Assembly: GCF_019049625.1 (NCBI RefSeq)
Contig: NZ_JAFMOY010000113.1
Coordinates: 24,212-88,211, forward strand
Length of the DNA: 64,000 nt
Direction of reading: 5' to 3'
From: Rahnella ecdela
Lineage (GTDB): Bacteria > Pseudomonadota > Gammaproteobacteria > Enterobacterales > Enterobacteriaceae
Shown: in pieces, positions 30,282-39,816 of the stretch
Layout of the letters: each line of letters begins with the position of its first letter
Numbering within the stretch: position 1 is the stretch's first letter
Notes under the pieces: model-generated
What the model was told of the DNA's origin: nothing
Database searches by the model: none
What the model saw: only the letters and a program-made list of their open reading frames with translations
Program-made: the position numbers and the translations under genes

Positions 30282-32120
30282 ATGACCCTGAATATTGTGA
30301 ACATCGATAATCCGTTGTGTACCCGCGACGATATGCAGAAACTGCTCAATGACTTGCTTTCAGCGGTTTCACCGTATACCGAAGAAGGTAAAAGCGGCAT
30401 TGATCTCGGAAATACCACCACACATTACGGTAAAGAGATTGCCAAAATGGAAGCGCTGTCGCGCATGTTGTGGGGGATTTTCCCGCTGCTGGCCGGTGGC
30501 GGTGAATGCGCGAACCTGCCCTTCTATCTCAATGCGATTCGCTTTGGTACCGACCCGCAACATCCGCAGTACTGGGGAAAGATCCGCGATTTTGACCAGC
30601 GTTGCGTAGAAATGGCCGCTTTCGGTGTCGGGCTCACGCTGCTCAACACGCAGTTGTTGCAGCATTTCACTGCACAGGAACAGCAAAATCTGGCGGACTG
30701 GCTTAATCAGGGACGCGACGCGACCATTCCCAACAATAACTGGAATTTCTTCCCGGTCATGGTGCAGATGGGCTTTAAGCAGTCCGGTCTGCCCTGGGAT
30801 CCGGCTGCCGTGGCTGCCCGATTTGAGCTGATGGAAAGCTATTATCTCGGTGATGGCTGGTATTCAGACGGCCCCGGTCGTCCGCGTGATTACTATATTT
30901 CGATGGCGTTTCATTATTACGGGCTGCTCTACGCACAAAATATGGCGGATGTGGATGCGCCGCGTGCCGCTATGCTGCGTGAACGTGCTCAGCGCTTCGC
31001 ACAGGATTTCATTACCCTGTTCTCCGCTGGCGGTGCGGCCGTGCCTTTCGGGCGCAGCCTGACTTATCGCTTCGCGGAAGCCGCGTTCTGGAGCGCTGCT
31101 GCGTACAGCAAGCTGGACGTGTTTACACCAGGCATCATCAAAGGAGTGATTCTGCGCCATCTGCGCCACTGGCTGAAAGAGCCGATTTTTGACCGTGACG
31201 GCGTGCTCAGTATTGGTTATCACACACCAAACCTGGTGATGGCCGAAGACTATAACGCGCCGGGTTCACCTTACTGGGCGTGCAAACTGTTTCTGGTGCT
31301 GGCGTTGCCGCAGGACGATGCATTCTGGCAGGCCGAAGAAGCGCCGTTGCCGGAATTGGCCCGCGCCCACTGTATTCCTCATGCCAGCCAGATCCTGACA
31401 CGCGACGGGGAAAGTCAGCATGTGGTGATGCTCACTAGCGGACAGCTTGAGCTGAATAATTTCGTCAATACCGAAGCCAAATACACCAAGTTCGCCTATT
31501 CCAGCCAGTTCGGTTTTACCCTCGACCGTGGTCGTTACGGGCTGAAACACGCCGGTTGTGATTCGATGCTGATGTTCTCAGAAGGTGACGGGTATTTCCG
31601 CGGACGCCGCGACTGCGCCGAAACCAAAATTACCGGCTCGATGATCTATTCCCGCTGGTTACCGTGGCATGACGTTTGCGTGCGCACCTGGCTTATCCCC
31701 TGTGGCGACTGGCATTTACGTGTTCACCATATTGAAAATCAGCGTCAGCTTGATACAGCTGAAGGCGGTTTCGCGGTTATTCAGGATCCTTCTACACAAA
31801 CCGAAAACACCGGTGATCGCCGTGCTATGACGGTCACCGCACGTAACGGCATCAGCCGGATTGTCAGCCTGGAAAGGCTGGCCGCACGCGAAGCCGGAGC
31901 GGTTATCACCCCGCCGAACAGTAGCATTATGTTTGCCGAAACCGCCGTTATTCCGGTGCTGCAAAACACCCTTCCCGCAGGTTCTCACTGGCTGATCACC
32001 GCCGTGTGTGCCTCTGCAACAGCGGATATCAGCCACAAAGACGTGCCGGAAGTCAGCCTTGAGGGTGAGCAGCTGCGCTGGCAATCTCCGGGCCACAGCG
32101 GCCATATCACGTTGGATTAA
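30282..32120 (+). CDS. DUF2264 domain protein (putative polysaccharide-degradation enzyme)
   Basis: Protein of 612 residues. The first 400 residues fit the DUF2264 family, which has an (alpha/alpha) barrel-like helical pattern with Trp-rich motifs (NNNWNFFPVMVQMGF, DGWYSDGPGRPRDYY). The remainder is beta-rich. No signal peptide, so cytoplasmic. I chose the ATG at 30282 (GGAGAG 5-6 nt upstream) over the TTG one codon earlier. DUF2264 genes are commonly found with polysaccharide-lyase or unsaturated-uronide hydrolase genes. Here an importer and a GH88 hydrolase follow in the same direction (27 and 73 bp gaps). Confidence 0.82.
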   Translation: MTLNIVNIDNPLCTRDDMQKLLNDLLSAVSPYTEEGKSGIDLGNTTTHYGKEIAKMEALSRMLWGIFPLLAGGGECANLPFYLNAIRFGTDPQHPQYWGKIRDFDQRCVEMAAFGVGLTLLNTQLLQHFTAQEQQNLADWLNQGRDATIPNNNWNFFPVMVQMGFKQSGLPWDPAAVAARFELMESYYLGDGWYSDGPGRPRDYYISMAFHYYGLLYAQNMADVDAPRAAMLRERAQRFAQDFITLFSAGGAAVPFGRSLTYRFAEAAFWSAAAYSKLDVFTPGIIKGVILRHLRHWLKEPIFDRDGVLSIGYHTPNLVMAEDYNAPGSPYWACKLFLVLALPQDDAFWQAEEAPLPELARAHCIPHASQILTRDGESQHVVMLTSGQLELNNFVNTEAKYTKFAYSSQFGFTLDRGRYGLKHAGCDSMLMFSEGDGYFRGRRDCAETKITGSMIYSRWLPWHDVCVRTWLIPCGDWHLRVHHIENQRQLDTAEGGFAVIQDPSTQTENTGDRRAMTVTARNGISRIVSLERLAAREAGAVITPPNSSIMFAETAVIPVLQNTLPAGSHWLITAVCASATADISHKDVPEVSLEGEQLRWQSPGHSGHITLD

Positions 32121-32147
32121 CCGTCAGAGTCCGTTTCAGGAGTCACT

Positions 32148-33434
32148 ATGAAAGCCATAAAAACCGCCAGTAAAACGGCTTACTATAAAATGAGCAGCTT
32201 TATATTCCTGTATTTCTTCACCTGGTCTTCGAGCTTCGGATTGTATGCCCTGTGGCTTGGCCAAAAGGCCGGACTAGACAGCGTCAGTATCGGCACCGTG
32301 TTTGCCATCAACGGCGTGTTCGCGGTGATCATGAAGCCGGTATATGGCTACATCATGGACAAAATAGGGATGAGCAAATCCCTGCTCTATTTTGTCGTGC
32401 TGGTTTCCGCGCTGATGGCTCCGTTCTTTATTTTCGTCTATCAGCCGCTGCTGGACAGCCATCTGATGCTCGGAATTATCGTCGGCGCACTGTATCTGAG
32501 CCTCGGCTGGTACGCCGGTGTGGCCGCTTCGGAATCCTACGCCGATCGCTTCAGCCGTCTGTACCACATGGAATTCGGACAGGTGCGTATGTGGGGCTCG
32601 CTCGGCTGGGCGCTGGCGGCCTCGTTTTCCGGCGTGCTGTTCAATCTTTCTCCCGCCTGGAACTTTGGTCTGAGCAGCGCCACATCGCTGGTTATGTTAG
32701 TGGTTCTGTTGTCACTGAAGATTGGTGATGAAGAACTTAAAAATAATGACGTAATTTCTTCGCAAAAAATCATGTTCGGCGACGTTATTTTGCTGCTCAA
32801 AAACCGCAAATTCTGGATGTTCTCGATGTATGTCGCGGGCGTGGCCTGGATGATGTTTGTCGCCGAACAACAGTTCTCACGTTATTTTGTCACGTTCTTC
32901 GACACCAAAGAACAAGGCAACGCGTGGTACGGCTATCTGAGCACCGTGCAGTCCGGCATGGAATTCCTGATGATGATGGTGATCCCTTTCCTGGTGAATT
33001 ATTTTGGCGCCAAGAAAGGCTTGCTGTTTGTGGGTGCGCTGGTGGGATTACGGCTGATCGCTTCCGGGCTGACTCACGATCCGCTGCTTATCTCGATTAT
33101 CAAACCGTTCTACGGGCTTGAAATCGCCCTGCTGCTGGTGTCGGTATTTAAATATATCGCTGAGCATTTCAGCAAACGTGTCAACGCCACCATGTATCTG
33201 CTGGGCTATCAGGCGATGATTTATGTTGGCTCAATCGTGGTCGCCCCGCCTGCCGGTTACTTCTACGATCGCATTGGTTTCGAACACACCTATCTGGTCA
33301 TGGGCGGCATTGCGCTGTGCTTTACGCTGATTTCCGCTTTCACTTTATCGGCCTGCCACAGCCTGCGTTCCGGCGTGCCTGCCCCGGCAGCATCCGCCGA
33401 AAGCAACGGCGAGCTCGCGCCGCTGAAACGGTGA
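32148..33434 (+). CDS. MFS oligosaccharide:H+ symporter (LacY/RafB type)
   Basis: Twelve-TM transporter of 428 residues. It begins with the LacY-family pattern (YYKMSSFIFLYFFTWSSSFG then LYALWLGQKAGLDSVSIGT), and the loop GYIMDKIG corresponds to motif A. The TM4-5 region carries FGQVRMWGSLGWALAASFSG, as in LacY and the rhamnogalacturonide carrier RhiT. From its position it should import the oligosaccharide cleaved by the downstream GH88 enzyme. AGGAG precedes the ATG. Confidence 0.86.
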   Translation: MKAIKTASKTAYYKMSSFIFLYFFTWSSSFGLYALWLGQKAGLDSVSIGTVFAINGVFAVIMKPVYGYIMDKIGMSKSLLYFVVLVSALMAPFFIFVYQPLLDSHLMLGIIVGALYLSLGWYAGVAASESYADRFSRLYHMEFGQVRMWGSLGWALAASFSGVLFNLSPAWNFGLSSATSLVMLVVLLSLKIGDEELKNNDVISSQKIMFGDVILLLKNRKFWMFSMYVAGVAWMMFVAEQQFSRYFVTFFDTKEQGNAWYGYLSTVQSGMEFLMMMVIPFLVNYFGAKKGLLFVGALVGLRLIASGLTHDPLLISIIKPFYGLEIALLLVSVFKYIAEHFSKRVNATMYLLGYQAMIYVGSIVVAPPAGYFYDRIGFEHTYLVMGGIALCFTLISAFTLSACHSLRSGVPAPAASAESNGELAPLKR

Positions 33435-33507
33435 TCGCCACAATCCAATTCATAGAAATCAATCCACTGAAATAAAAATACTTATTGCTCTGCAAAAGGG
33501 AGACGTT

Positions 33508-34698
33508 ATGACGCTTAACATCATGAAAGAAAAGTTACTGCCTGTTGAACTGAATCAGCTGGACAGAATTGCGTTCGCGCAGAAATTACAGCAGGCACGT
33601 CAGGTGGTGCTCAGTAAAATTTCCCGCAATCTGGATAAATTTGGCGATAAGTTTCCGTCAGAAAACTGCGAAAACGGCCACTACAAACTGACAGACAATG
33701 TGGAATGGACCACCAGTTTCTGGACCGGTCAGCTTTGGCTGGCTTATGAGATGACCGGAGACGACCGGTACCGTCTGGCGGCAGAAAAGCAGGTGACCTC
33801 ATTTGGCAACCGCATCGCTAACCGCATTGACACCGCTACGCACGATCTCGGTTTTCTCTACAGTTTGTCCTGCGTCAGTGCTTTTAAACTGACCGGTAAT
33901 CGTCAGGCGCGCGGATTTGCCCTGCTGGCCGCTGAGGCACTGATGGAACGCTTCAATACCAAAGCGAAAATTATTCAGGCATGGGGTGATTTGAAGGATC
34001 CGGAACAGGCCGGACGTATGATTATTGACTGTAATATGAATCTGCCGTTGCTGTACTGGGCGAGAGAACAAACCGGCGAACCGCGCTTTGCCGAGGCCGC
34101 ACGCGCCCATGCAGAGCAGGCAGCGAAATATATTGTCCGCCCGGACGCTTCGACATATCACACGTATTACATGGATACCGTGACCGGTGAGCCGCGTTTT
34201 GGCAACACGCATCAGGGTTATGCCGATGACTCCTGCTGGTCGCGCGGTCAGGCCTGGGGCATTTACGGATTCCTGCTCAGTTATCGCTATACCGGTGATG
34301 TAGAACAGGTCGAGCTGTCGCGTTGTCTGGCGCATTACTTCCTCAACCGTCTGCCGGAAGATGATGTGTGTCACTGGGATTTAGCATTACTGGGGACCGA
34401 TGCGGTTCGCGACAGTTCTGCGGCGGCCATTGCGGTGTGCGGGTTGCTGAGTCTGGCAACAACGCTGCCCGCCACCGACGACAAACGTGCGTGCTACGAG
34501 GAAATGGCGCTGCGGATTATGGATTCACTGACTGAGAATTATCTGGCCGGTGAGCAGGAAGATTGTGACGGACTGCTTAAGCATTCTGTGTATCACATGG
34601 CGAGCGGCAAAGGTGTGGATGAATGTTGCAGCTGGGGCGATTATTTTTATGTTGAGGCTCTGACGCGACTGACGCAGTGCTGGCAATCCTACTGGTAA
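33508..34698 (+). CDS. GH88 unsaturated glucuronyl hydrolase
   Basis: Cytoplasmic glycoside hydrolase of 396 residues that removes 4,5-unsaturated uronic acid from lyase-generated oligosaccharides by hydration of the double bond. Asp113 (THDLGF) and Asp174 (MIIDCN) are 61 residues apart, the spacing of the two catalytic Asp residues in Bacillus UGL (88 and 149). The conserved THQGYADDSCWSRGQAWG block is at 234-251. AAGGGAGA precedes the ATG. No polysaccharide lyase is encoded nearby, so the substrate probably arrives already cleaved, from plant or host glycans. Confidence 0.9.
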   Translation: MTLNIMKEKLLPVELNQLDRIAFAQKLQQARQVVLSKISRNLDKFGDKFPSENCENGHYKLTDNVEWTTSFWTGQLWLAYEMTGDDRYRLAAEKQVTSFGNRIANRIDTATHDLGFLYSLSCVSAFKLTGNRQARGFALLAAEALMERFNTKAKIIQAWGDLKDPEQAGRMIIDCNMNLPLLYWAREQTGEPRFAEAARAHAEQAAKYIVRPDASTYHTYYMDTVTGEPRFGNTHQGYADDSCWSRGQAWGIYGFLLSYRYTGDVEQVELSRCLAHYFLNRLPEDDVCHWDLALLGTDAVRDSSAAAIAVCGLLSLATTLPATDDKRACYEEMALRIMDSLTENYLAGEQEDCDGLLKHSVYHMASGKGVDECCSWGDYFYVEALTRLTQCWQSYW

Positions 34699-35088
34699 TC
34701 ACTGTGACGCAGCGCTGACATGCTGCGTCCGCTTTTATTGCCATATTTCATTCGTGAATTGTTTTTAAGCATAAGCAGCATCATCATCTCCCTGCGAAGT
34801 GTTACATCGTGTTACCGTAACATCCCTATTCTTAAGTCATTCTTCTATGTCCTTACATCCATTAAGAATAATCCGAATTTGTTCCATTTTTTTGTTCAGT
34901 CACAAAGTTAATCCTGACATAAACCAAATTAATCAAAAACCTCCCTGCCTGTGAATAGCAAAAAATATCACTTCCACGCCGCCATCTTTCATGCAAAAAG
35001 TAGAGTCAGCGCTCATTCTTTGTGCTTTGCGCTGACACCAAAGAATCCAATCATTATGCAGAACAAGGACGTCCAACGAGGACTTACT
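34699..35088 (+). other. rcsA upstream region
   Basis: About 390 bp without a gene. AT-rich; holds the RcsAB box at 34863-34876 and the rcsA promoter and leader. A longer in-frame reading into this region from 34951 lacks homology to RcsA and is treated as leader. Confidence 0.6.
34863..34876 (+). promoter_or_regulatory. RcsAB box for rcsA autoregulation
   Basis: TAAGAATAATCCGA matches all 14 positions of the published RcsAB consensus TRVGAAWAWTSYGA. It lies about 210 bp before the rcsA start, as in the autoregulated rcsA promoters of E. coli and Klebsiella. Expected occupancy by the RcsA-RcsB heterodimer. Confidence 0.8.
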
Positions 35089-35703
35089 ATGCAAACGATA
35101 ATCTTGGATCCATGCCGGTATACCCGTCTGGGGTTGCAACAATTACTCACCAGTGAACAGGAGGTCAGTTACGCCACCCATTTTGACCAGTTACATGCCG
35201 GATGCATCAGACTCAATCCCTCTGTGGTGTTTATCAATGAGGATTGCATGTTGTCTCAGTCACAGAATAAAGAACGACTGGGCGAACTGATTACTGACTG
35301 CCCGGAGACGTTATTTTTTATATTCATGTCCCGTACCCGTATTCATTTTGAAGAATATATTTTTGTTCGTAAGAACGTGATTATCACCTCGAAATCGATT
35401 AAGGCAGAAACGCTCCGGCAATTACTGAATCATCCTTCACTCCCGCAGGCACAGGATCCGGCCAGTTGCGCGGCTCTGGATATCAGACCGGTGATGCTCA
35501 GCCGTTCAGAATCCGCCATGCTAAGAATGTGGATGTCTGGTAACGGAACGATTGAAATATCTGATAAGTTGCAAATCAAAACAAAAACGGTGTCTTCGTA
35601 TAAAGGAAATATTAAGCGGAAAATAAAGTCACCGAATAAACATATTATTTATCACGTTGTTCGTTTGTGTGATCAACTCACCAATGGAATTTACGTGAAT
35701 TAA
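35089..35703 (+). CDS. rcsA: Colanic acid/capsule transcriptional activator RcsA
   Basis: LuxR-type regulator that pairs with RcsB to activate capsule genes. It has 204 residues (E. coli 207). The start MQTIILDPCRYTRLG aligns with the E. coli start, and the ATG at 35089 has GAGG 7-8 nt upstream. PSVVFINEDC and VRKNVIITSKSIK lie in the N-terminal domain. The C-terminal HTH (LSRSESAMLRMWMSGNGTIE then KTKTVSSYKGNIKRKIK) is strongly conserved. E. coli RcsA is unstable and degraded by Lon. The gene is monocistronic and probably autoregulated through the box at 34863. Confidence 0.93.
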   Translation: MQTIILDPCRYTRLGLQQLLTSEQEVSYATHFDQLHAGCIRLNPSVVFINEDCMLSQSQNKERLGELITDCPETLFFIFMSRTRIHFEEYIFVRKNVIITSKSIKAETLRQLLNHPSLPQAQDPASCAALDIRPVMLSRSESAMLRMWMSGNGTIEISDKLQIKTKTVSSYKGNIKRKIKSPNKHIIYHVVRLCDQLTNGIYVN

Positions 35704-35945
35704 CCCTTCTCTGGTTCCCGCTACAGGCTGTGTCTTAACGTAGCCTGTAGTGCTCATCATGTAATCTCCTGAAATGAGATCTGCTCCACAAATATAAACT
35801 GAATCCCTCCGCCCGAATGCCGATGAATCTTAATGGCGCTTTCTTTTCGTCACGGCAGGACTTGCCCTCTGGGAATGTCTACATCGCTGTTACTTACCGT
35901 CCGGAACCGACGGTATGCAGGATCAACAGAGCGGAATAAAATAAA

Positions 35946-37646
35946 ATGGATACTCCTACCCTTTCAGATACCAGAACGTCTTTCATCAGCAATATTCGAC
36001 TGATTACCCTGATCAGTTTGATCCTCACCGGGATCCTGTTTCTTTTCGCCGTTTCCATCGGCACATCCAGCTTCTTTCTAAAGCAAAGCAATGCCGCACT
36101 GGCAAATGCCACGCAGGAACTGCAAATTCGTCTGGCACTTTCGAACAGTTCTAACCATTTACGCACCGCACGTTTGTTGCTTATCCAGGCAGCCGCCGCC
36201 GCCCGTGTCGGCGATCAGGATGTGTTCAGTCAGAACCTCACTGACGCAGCCAGCCGGATTAAACAATCGCAATCTTCTTTTGAAAGTTACCTTAACCGCC
36301 CGAATAAAACGGAAAAGGATCTGGCGCTCGATGAGCCGCTGAAAAAAGCCTATAACGATTATCTGACCAAAGGTATGGCGCCGATGCTGGAATCAGCAAA
36401 ACAGGCGCATTTTGAAGAGGTTATTTCTCAGGAAGCGGAAACTGTGCGCAATCTGGACCTGGCCAACAACATCCCTTTACTGGCTGCCATCGCTTATCGC
36501 ACCGAGACTGCCAACGCCATTAATGACAAAGCCCAGCGTAACGCCGTTCTCGGTTATACCCTGATGGCAGGCGGTTTTCTGCTGGCGCTGGTGCTGACTT
36601 TCATCACCTATCTGGTGATGCGCAAAGTGATCATCAATCCGCTGAACCGTCTGGTGACGCGTATTCAAAAAATCTCCGAAGGTGACCTGACGCAACCCGG
36701 TCAGAGCAACGGCCGCAATGAAATTGGTGTGCTGAGCAGTAATGTTGAGCAGATGCAGCATTCGCTGGCGTCCACGGTGCTCACCGTGCGCGAAGGTGCA
36801 ATATCCATTTATCAGGGCTCGACGGAAATCGCTTCCGGTAATACCGATCTTTCATCGCGTACCGAGCAACAGGCAGCTGCGCTGGAAGAAACGGCCGCCA
36901 GTATGGAACAGCTGACCGCAACCGTGAAACAGAACTCCGAAAATGCCCATCATGCCAGCAAGCTGGCCGCTGATGCCTCGCGCAAGGCGCAAAAAGGCGG
37001 CAGCATCGTAGAAGATGTGGTGACGACGATGGACAAAATATCCCGCAGTTCGTCCAAAATTGCCGAAATCACCAATGTGATTAACAGCATTGCCTTCCAG
37101 ACCAATATTCTGGCGCTGAATGCCGCGGTTGAAGCCGCCCGCGCAGGTGAACAGGGCCGCGGATTTGCCGTCGTCGCCAGCGAAGTACGCAGCCTGGCGC
37201 AAAGAAGTGCGCAGGCCGCGAAAGAAATTGAAACGCTGATTGAAGAATCGGTCGATTACGTAGGCGAAGGCTGCATTCTGGTTGGCGATGCGGGGGACAC
37301 AATGTCTGAAATTGTCACCGCTGTCAGTCACGTGACGGACATCATGGGTGAAATCGCTTCCGCTTCTGATGAGCAGAGCCGTGGGATCAGCCAGGTCAGT
37401 CTGGCCGTGTCGGAAATGGACGGCGTCACCCAGCAAAACGCCTCACTGGTGCAGGAAGCCTCTGCCGCGGCGGCATCGCTTGAAGAACAGGCTGCACGTC
37501 TGACCCAGGCCGTGGCGGTATTTCGTCTTGAAAGCACCGCTCAAAAAGCACCTGCAAAGCGCCAGCCACCGGCACGCACCCTTTCCGCTCCGGATCCGCG
37601 TTCGGCTAAACAGGTCAGCGAACAACCTAACTGGGAAACGTTCTGA
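35946..37646 (+). CDS. Methyl-accepting chemotaxis protein (Tar/Tsr-type)
   Basis: Transmembrane chemoreceptor of 566 residues: TM1 at 20-42, a four-helix TarH-like periplasmic domain to about 190, TM2 at about 198-218, a HAMP domain ([18 protein letters not shown]), and a signalling domain with the hairpin tip [20 protein letters not shown] followed by [18 protein letters not shown]. The last five residues, NWETF, are the pentapeptide that tethers CheR/CheB in major receptors. The ligand is unknown. A strong terminator follows. Confidence 0.92.
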   Translation: MDTPTLSDTRTSFISNIRLITLISLILTGILFLFAVSIGTSSFFLKQSNAALANATQELQIRLALSNSSNHLRTARLLLIQAAAAARVGDQDVFSQNLTDAASRIKQSQSSFESYLNRPNKTEKDLALDEPLKKAYNDYLTKGMAPMLESAKQAHFEEVISQEAETVRNLDLANNIPLLAAIAYRTETANAINDKAQRNAVLGYTLMAGGFLLALVLTFITYLVMRKVIINPLNRLVTRIQKISEGDLTQPGQSNGRNEIGVLSSNVEQMQHSLASTVLTVREGAISIYQGSTEIASGNTDLSSRTEQQAAALEETAASMEQLTATVKQNSENAHHASKLAADASRKAQKGGSIVEDVVTTMDKISRSSSKIAEITNVINSIAFQTNILALNAAVEAARAGEQGRGFAVVASEVRSLAQRSAQAAKEIETLIEESVDYVGEGCILVGDAGDTMSEIVTAVSHVTDIMGEIASASDEQSRGISQVSLAVSEMDGVTQQNASLVQEASAAAASLEEQAARLTQAVAVFRLESTAQKAPAKRQPPARTLSAPDPRSAKQVSEQPNWETF

Positions 37647-37682
37647 TCCCGGAACGTCTCCGTAAAAAACAGCCTTAAAAAC

Positions 37683-37719
37683 AAAAACACCGGTGGCAGT
37701 TACCTGCCCCGGTGTTTTT
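37683..37719 (+). terminator. Terminator after the chemoreceptor gene
   Basis: 11-bp perfect outer stem (AAAAACACCGG / CCGGTGTTTTT) with an additional GGCAG/CTGCC inner stem, followed by a T-run. Also faces dsrB convergently. Confidence 0.85.
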
Positions 37720-37749
37720 TTATGCCGACATTTTTATTGCAGGAGAAGA

Positions 37750-37947
37750 CTATTCGGTGCCTTCGCGCGGCTCAACGAATGTGCCGTCTTTGCTGTCGCC
37801 TTCATTGAAGAACCAGATGCCTGCCGGATAATCTTCCAGTGACACCAGATACATAATGCCTTCGTAAAATTCTTCTACGGCTAATACTTTACCTGGCCGG
37901 CGCGGTCCGCCGTCTGTTTTTACTGTCACAAGATCATTAACTTTCAT
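37750..37947 (-). CDS. dsrB: DsrB small protein
   Basis: Sixty-five-residue protein nearly identical in pattern to E. coli DsrB (62 residues): [20 protein letters not shown], then [20 protein letters not shown] and WFFNE. Its function is unknown; in E. coli it lies by rcsA and dsrA and is RpoS-dependent. Finding it here, two genes from rcsA, supports conserved synteny with the chemoreceptor inserted between. Confidence 0.9.
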   Translation of the reverse strand: MKVNDLVTVKTDGGPRRPGKVLAVEEFYEGIMYLVSLEDYPAGIWFFNEGDSKDGTFVEPREGTE

Positions 37948-38121
37948 CAGGTTATCCCATGGTTTTCAATTATGTTTATTGTAGTACAGACCGTCACACA
38001 AAAGCAGGTGGCGAAGGGAAAGTTAGCCTGAAAAGCAGGAAATAACCCTGGGGCACTAATTTGCATTTTCTTAACATTCTGCGGCCAGAATCCTGACTTT
38101 CATATCCACTATACTGGCTGC

Positions 38122-38197
38122 GTGCTCACCCCCGAGGGAGTACAACAATGAATGTCATAAGAAATATTTTTGCCCGCCACTATGCGGGCTTTTTTTT
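38122..38197 (+). ncRNA. Candidate small RNA (possibly with a short ORF)
   Basis: A -10-like TATACT at 38110-38115 is followed about 60 nt later by a compact terminator (GCCCGC/GCGGGC, 38172-38189) and a run of eight T. The predicted transcript is about 76 nt. A GAGGGAG ribosome site at 38134-38140 precedes an ATG at 38148, whose frame runs through the terminator (42 codons to 38276). The -35 is poor. I cannot match it to a named sRNA. Confidence 0.4.
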
Positions 38198-38289
38198 GTT
38201 TTTTTTCAGCACGTTGCGGCAGAGTCGGCAGTGCAAGACAAAGTCCGCAAGCTGGAACTATCAGCCAAAACCATAAACTACAGACGTAA

Positions 38290-38313
38290 AAAAACCCGCG
38301 CATGCGGGTTTTT
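38290..38313 (-). terminator. Terminator of the csp gene
   Basis: 10-bp stem AAAAACCCGC / GCGGGTTTTT with a 4-nt loop; the minus-strand exit runs into a T tract. About 40 bp past the csp stop. Confidence 0.85.
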
Positions 38314-38354
38314 GTTATCTTTACGTTTATCGCTGAAACAGCGGTAAAGCAAGA

Positions 38355-38564
38355 TTAGATAGCGGTAACGTTAGCCGCAGACGGACCTTTAGCACCGTTC
38401 TCGATAGTGAACTGTACGTTCTGGCCTTCAGCCAGGGTCTTGAAACCTTGATCCTGGATAGCGGAGAAGTGTACGAACACATCTTTGCTGCCGTCAGCAG
38501 GAGTGATGAAGCCAAAGCCTTTAGACTCGTTAAACCACTTAACCTGACCTTTCATCATTGACAT
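38355..38564 (-). CDS. cspC: Cold-shock-family RNA chaperone (CspC/CspE type)
   Basis: Single cold-shock domain of 69 residues, with RNP1 (KGFGFIT) and RNP2 (VFVHFSAIQ). The [16 protein letters not shown] and GQNVQF blocks are closest to E. coli CspC, with CspE next; the choice of symbol is tentative. The 300-bp AT-rich 5' region could carry the long leader typical of csp mRNAs. CspC and CspE melt RNA structures and act as antiterminators. Confidence 0.88.
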   Translation of the reverse strand: MSMMKGQVKWFNESKGFGFITPADGSKDVFVHFSAIQDQGFKTLAEGQNVQFTIENGAKGPSAANVTAI

Positions 38565-38862
38565 AGGAATTACCTTTTAAAAATAAATTTCGCCACCATG
38601 GGCATGTTATAGCCGGATTTCAGTCGTTACTTATGGAGGCACTAAGAAGGAAATTCGTCAGAGCAGGGTTATCATGGATAACGCTTTAAATTGGAACAAC
38701 TTTACTCAGGATGTCGTGCATAAATAGGTCTGTACCACAGGCCGGTATGTATTTACTCATGACTGCCCTTTAATAGCAACTCTTTTTAATGCAATGGTGA
38801 GGTAAACCCCAAAAATAGTCGATTTACGTACCATTCAGTACAATCATTGAGCAATTATCAGG

Positions 38863-39738
38863 CTATTTTTCAACAAGTTGTGCGGTCCCGGCCTCAAGAA
38901 CCGCTCCGCAATGCGCGCAAAATTTCGCATCAATTTCATGTCCTGAATGCAAACAATTGAGGCAAGAACGCGCAGCCCGTCCCTTTTCCAACTCTTGTGA
39001 CATATAAGCCGTTAAAATCCCGGTAGGAACGGCGATGATGGAATACCCCAGCAGGATAAGTACCGATGCCAGCATTCGCCCGAGCGCGGTATGCGGAGTA
39101 ATGTCACCGTAACCGACCGTGGTGAGCGTTACGACCGCCCAGTAAACCGATGCGCCCAGTGAAGTAAACCCGTCCTTCCCTCCTTCTACCGCGAACATCA
39201 GCCCGCCAAACAGGCACAGAATGATTGCTACAAAGCCGAAGAAGATGCCCAGCTTGCGTCGCGCGCGCATCAGACTTCGCCACAAAATCCCGGCATCACT
39301 CATATAACGCAGCAACTTAAGCACACGCAATACGCGCAACACCCTCAGCAAACGCACCAGCACCACCAGATCCGGTGACACGCTGAGTGACGGTATCAGC
39401 CACAGGATATACATCGGCAAAATCGTACAGAGGTCTATAAACCCGAAAAAACTCAGCGGATAGTGGATTTTTCGCGGTGAGGCGACCACCCGCAGAACAT
39501 ATTCCACCGTGAACAGCACGGTGAATGCCACTTCTATCGTGCCAAACCGGTACAGGATGTCTGGAATATTGGGAAAGAGATCGGTGGCACTCGACTCTAT
39601 AAACAAAAACAGAACGCTCAGCAGCGAGATGACAATCCAGAAGGTTTCCATCCGGCGTCCGCTGCGGGTGCGGTGCTCAAATAAAAGGGCATAACATCTG
39701 CGCCGTGCTGACGCGAAATAGCGGTAATCTTGTGACAT
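38863..39738 (-). CDS. Voltage-gated-type K+ channel with C-terminal zinc ribbon
   Basis: Six-TM channel of about 291 residues. The S4 helix has regularly spaced Arg (RLLRVLRVLRVLKLLR), and the pore loop has the K+ selectivity filter TTVGYGDITP. After S6 the cytoplasmic tail carries CLNC...CAHC, a four-Cys zinc ribbon. Start at the ATG 39738 is preferred over a TTG 10 codons upstream, giving a short N-terminus before S1. It looks like the archaeal/bacterial KvAP-like group. Monocistronic. Confidence 0.85.
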   Translation of the reverse strand: MSQDYRYFASARRRCYALLFEHRTRSGRRMETFWIVISLLSVLFLFIESSATDLFPNIPDILYRFGTIEVAFTVLFTVEYVLRVVASPRKIHYPLSFFGFIDLCTILPMYILWLIPSLSVSPDLVVLVRLLRVLRVLRVLKLLRYMSDAGILWRSLMRARRKLGIFFGFVAIILCLFGGLMFAVEGGKDGFTSLGASVYWAVVTLTTVGYGDITPHTALGRMLASVLILLGYSIIAVPTGILTAYMSQELEKGRAARSCLNCLHSGHEIDAKFCAHCGAVLEAGTAQLVEK

Positions 39739-39816
39739 AAATGACACCGGCAAAAAGAGTTCCGGCAAGAATAGACGCTTTTATCCGCCGCGCCTATGGG
39801 TTAGGAAGTCCAAAAA

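Larger units (their letters stand above)
37948..38354. other. Intergenic region between dsrB and cspC/E
   Basis: About 400 bp containing the dsrB promoter region, a candidate small RNA at 38122-38197 and the csp terminator at 38290-38313. I could not recognise a DsrA sequence here. Confidence 0.5.

Noticed and set aside
34951..35088. 46-residue N-terminal extension of RcsA
   Set aside because: Not present in other RcsA proteins; the ATG at 35089 has a good ribosome site and matches the E. coli start.
38148..38276. pheL/pheM-type attenuator
   Set aside because: The Phe run arises from the terminator T tract and no biosynthetic gene follows on that strand.
38109..38303. 64-codon minus-strand frame downstream of cspC/E
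   Set aside because: Overlaps the csp terminator and the candidate sRNA hairpin; no ribosome site and no sensible protein features.
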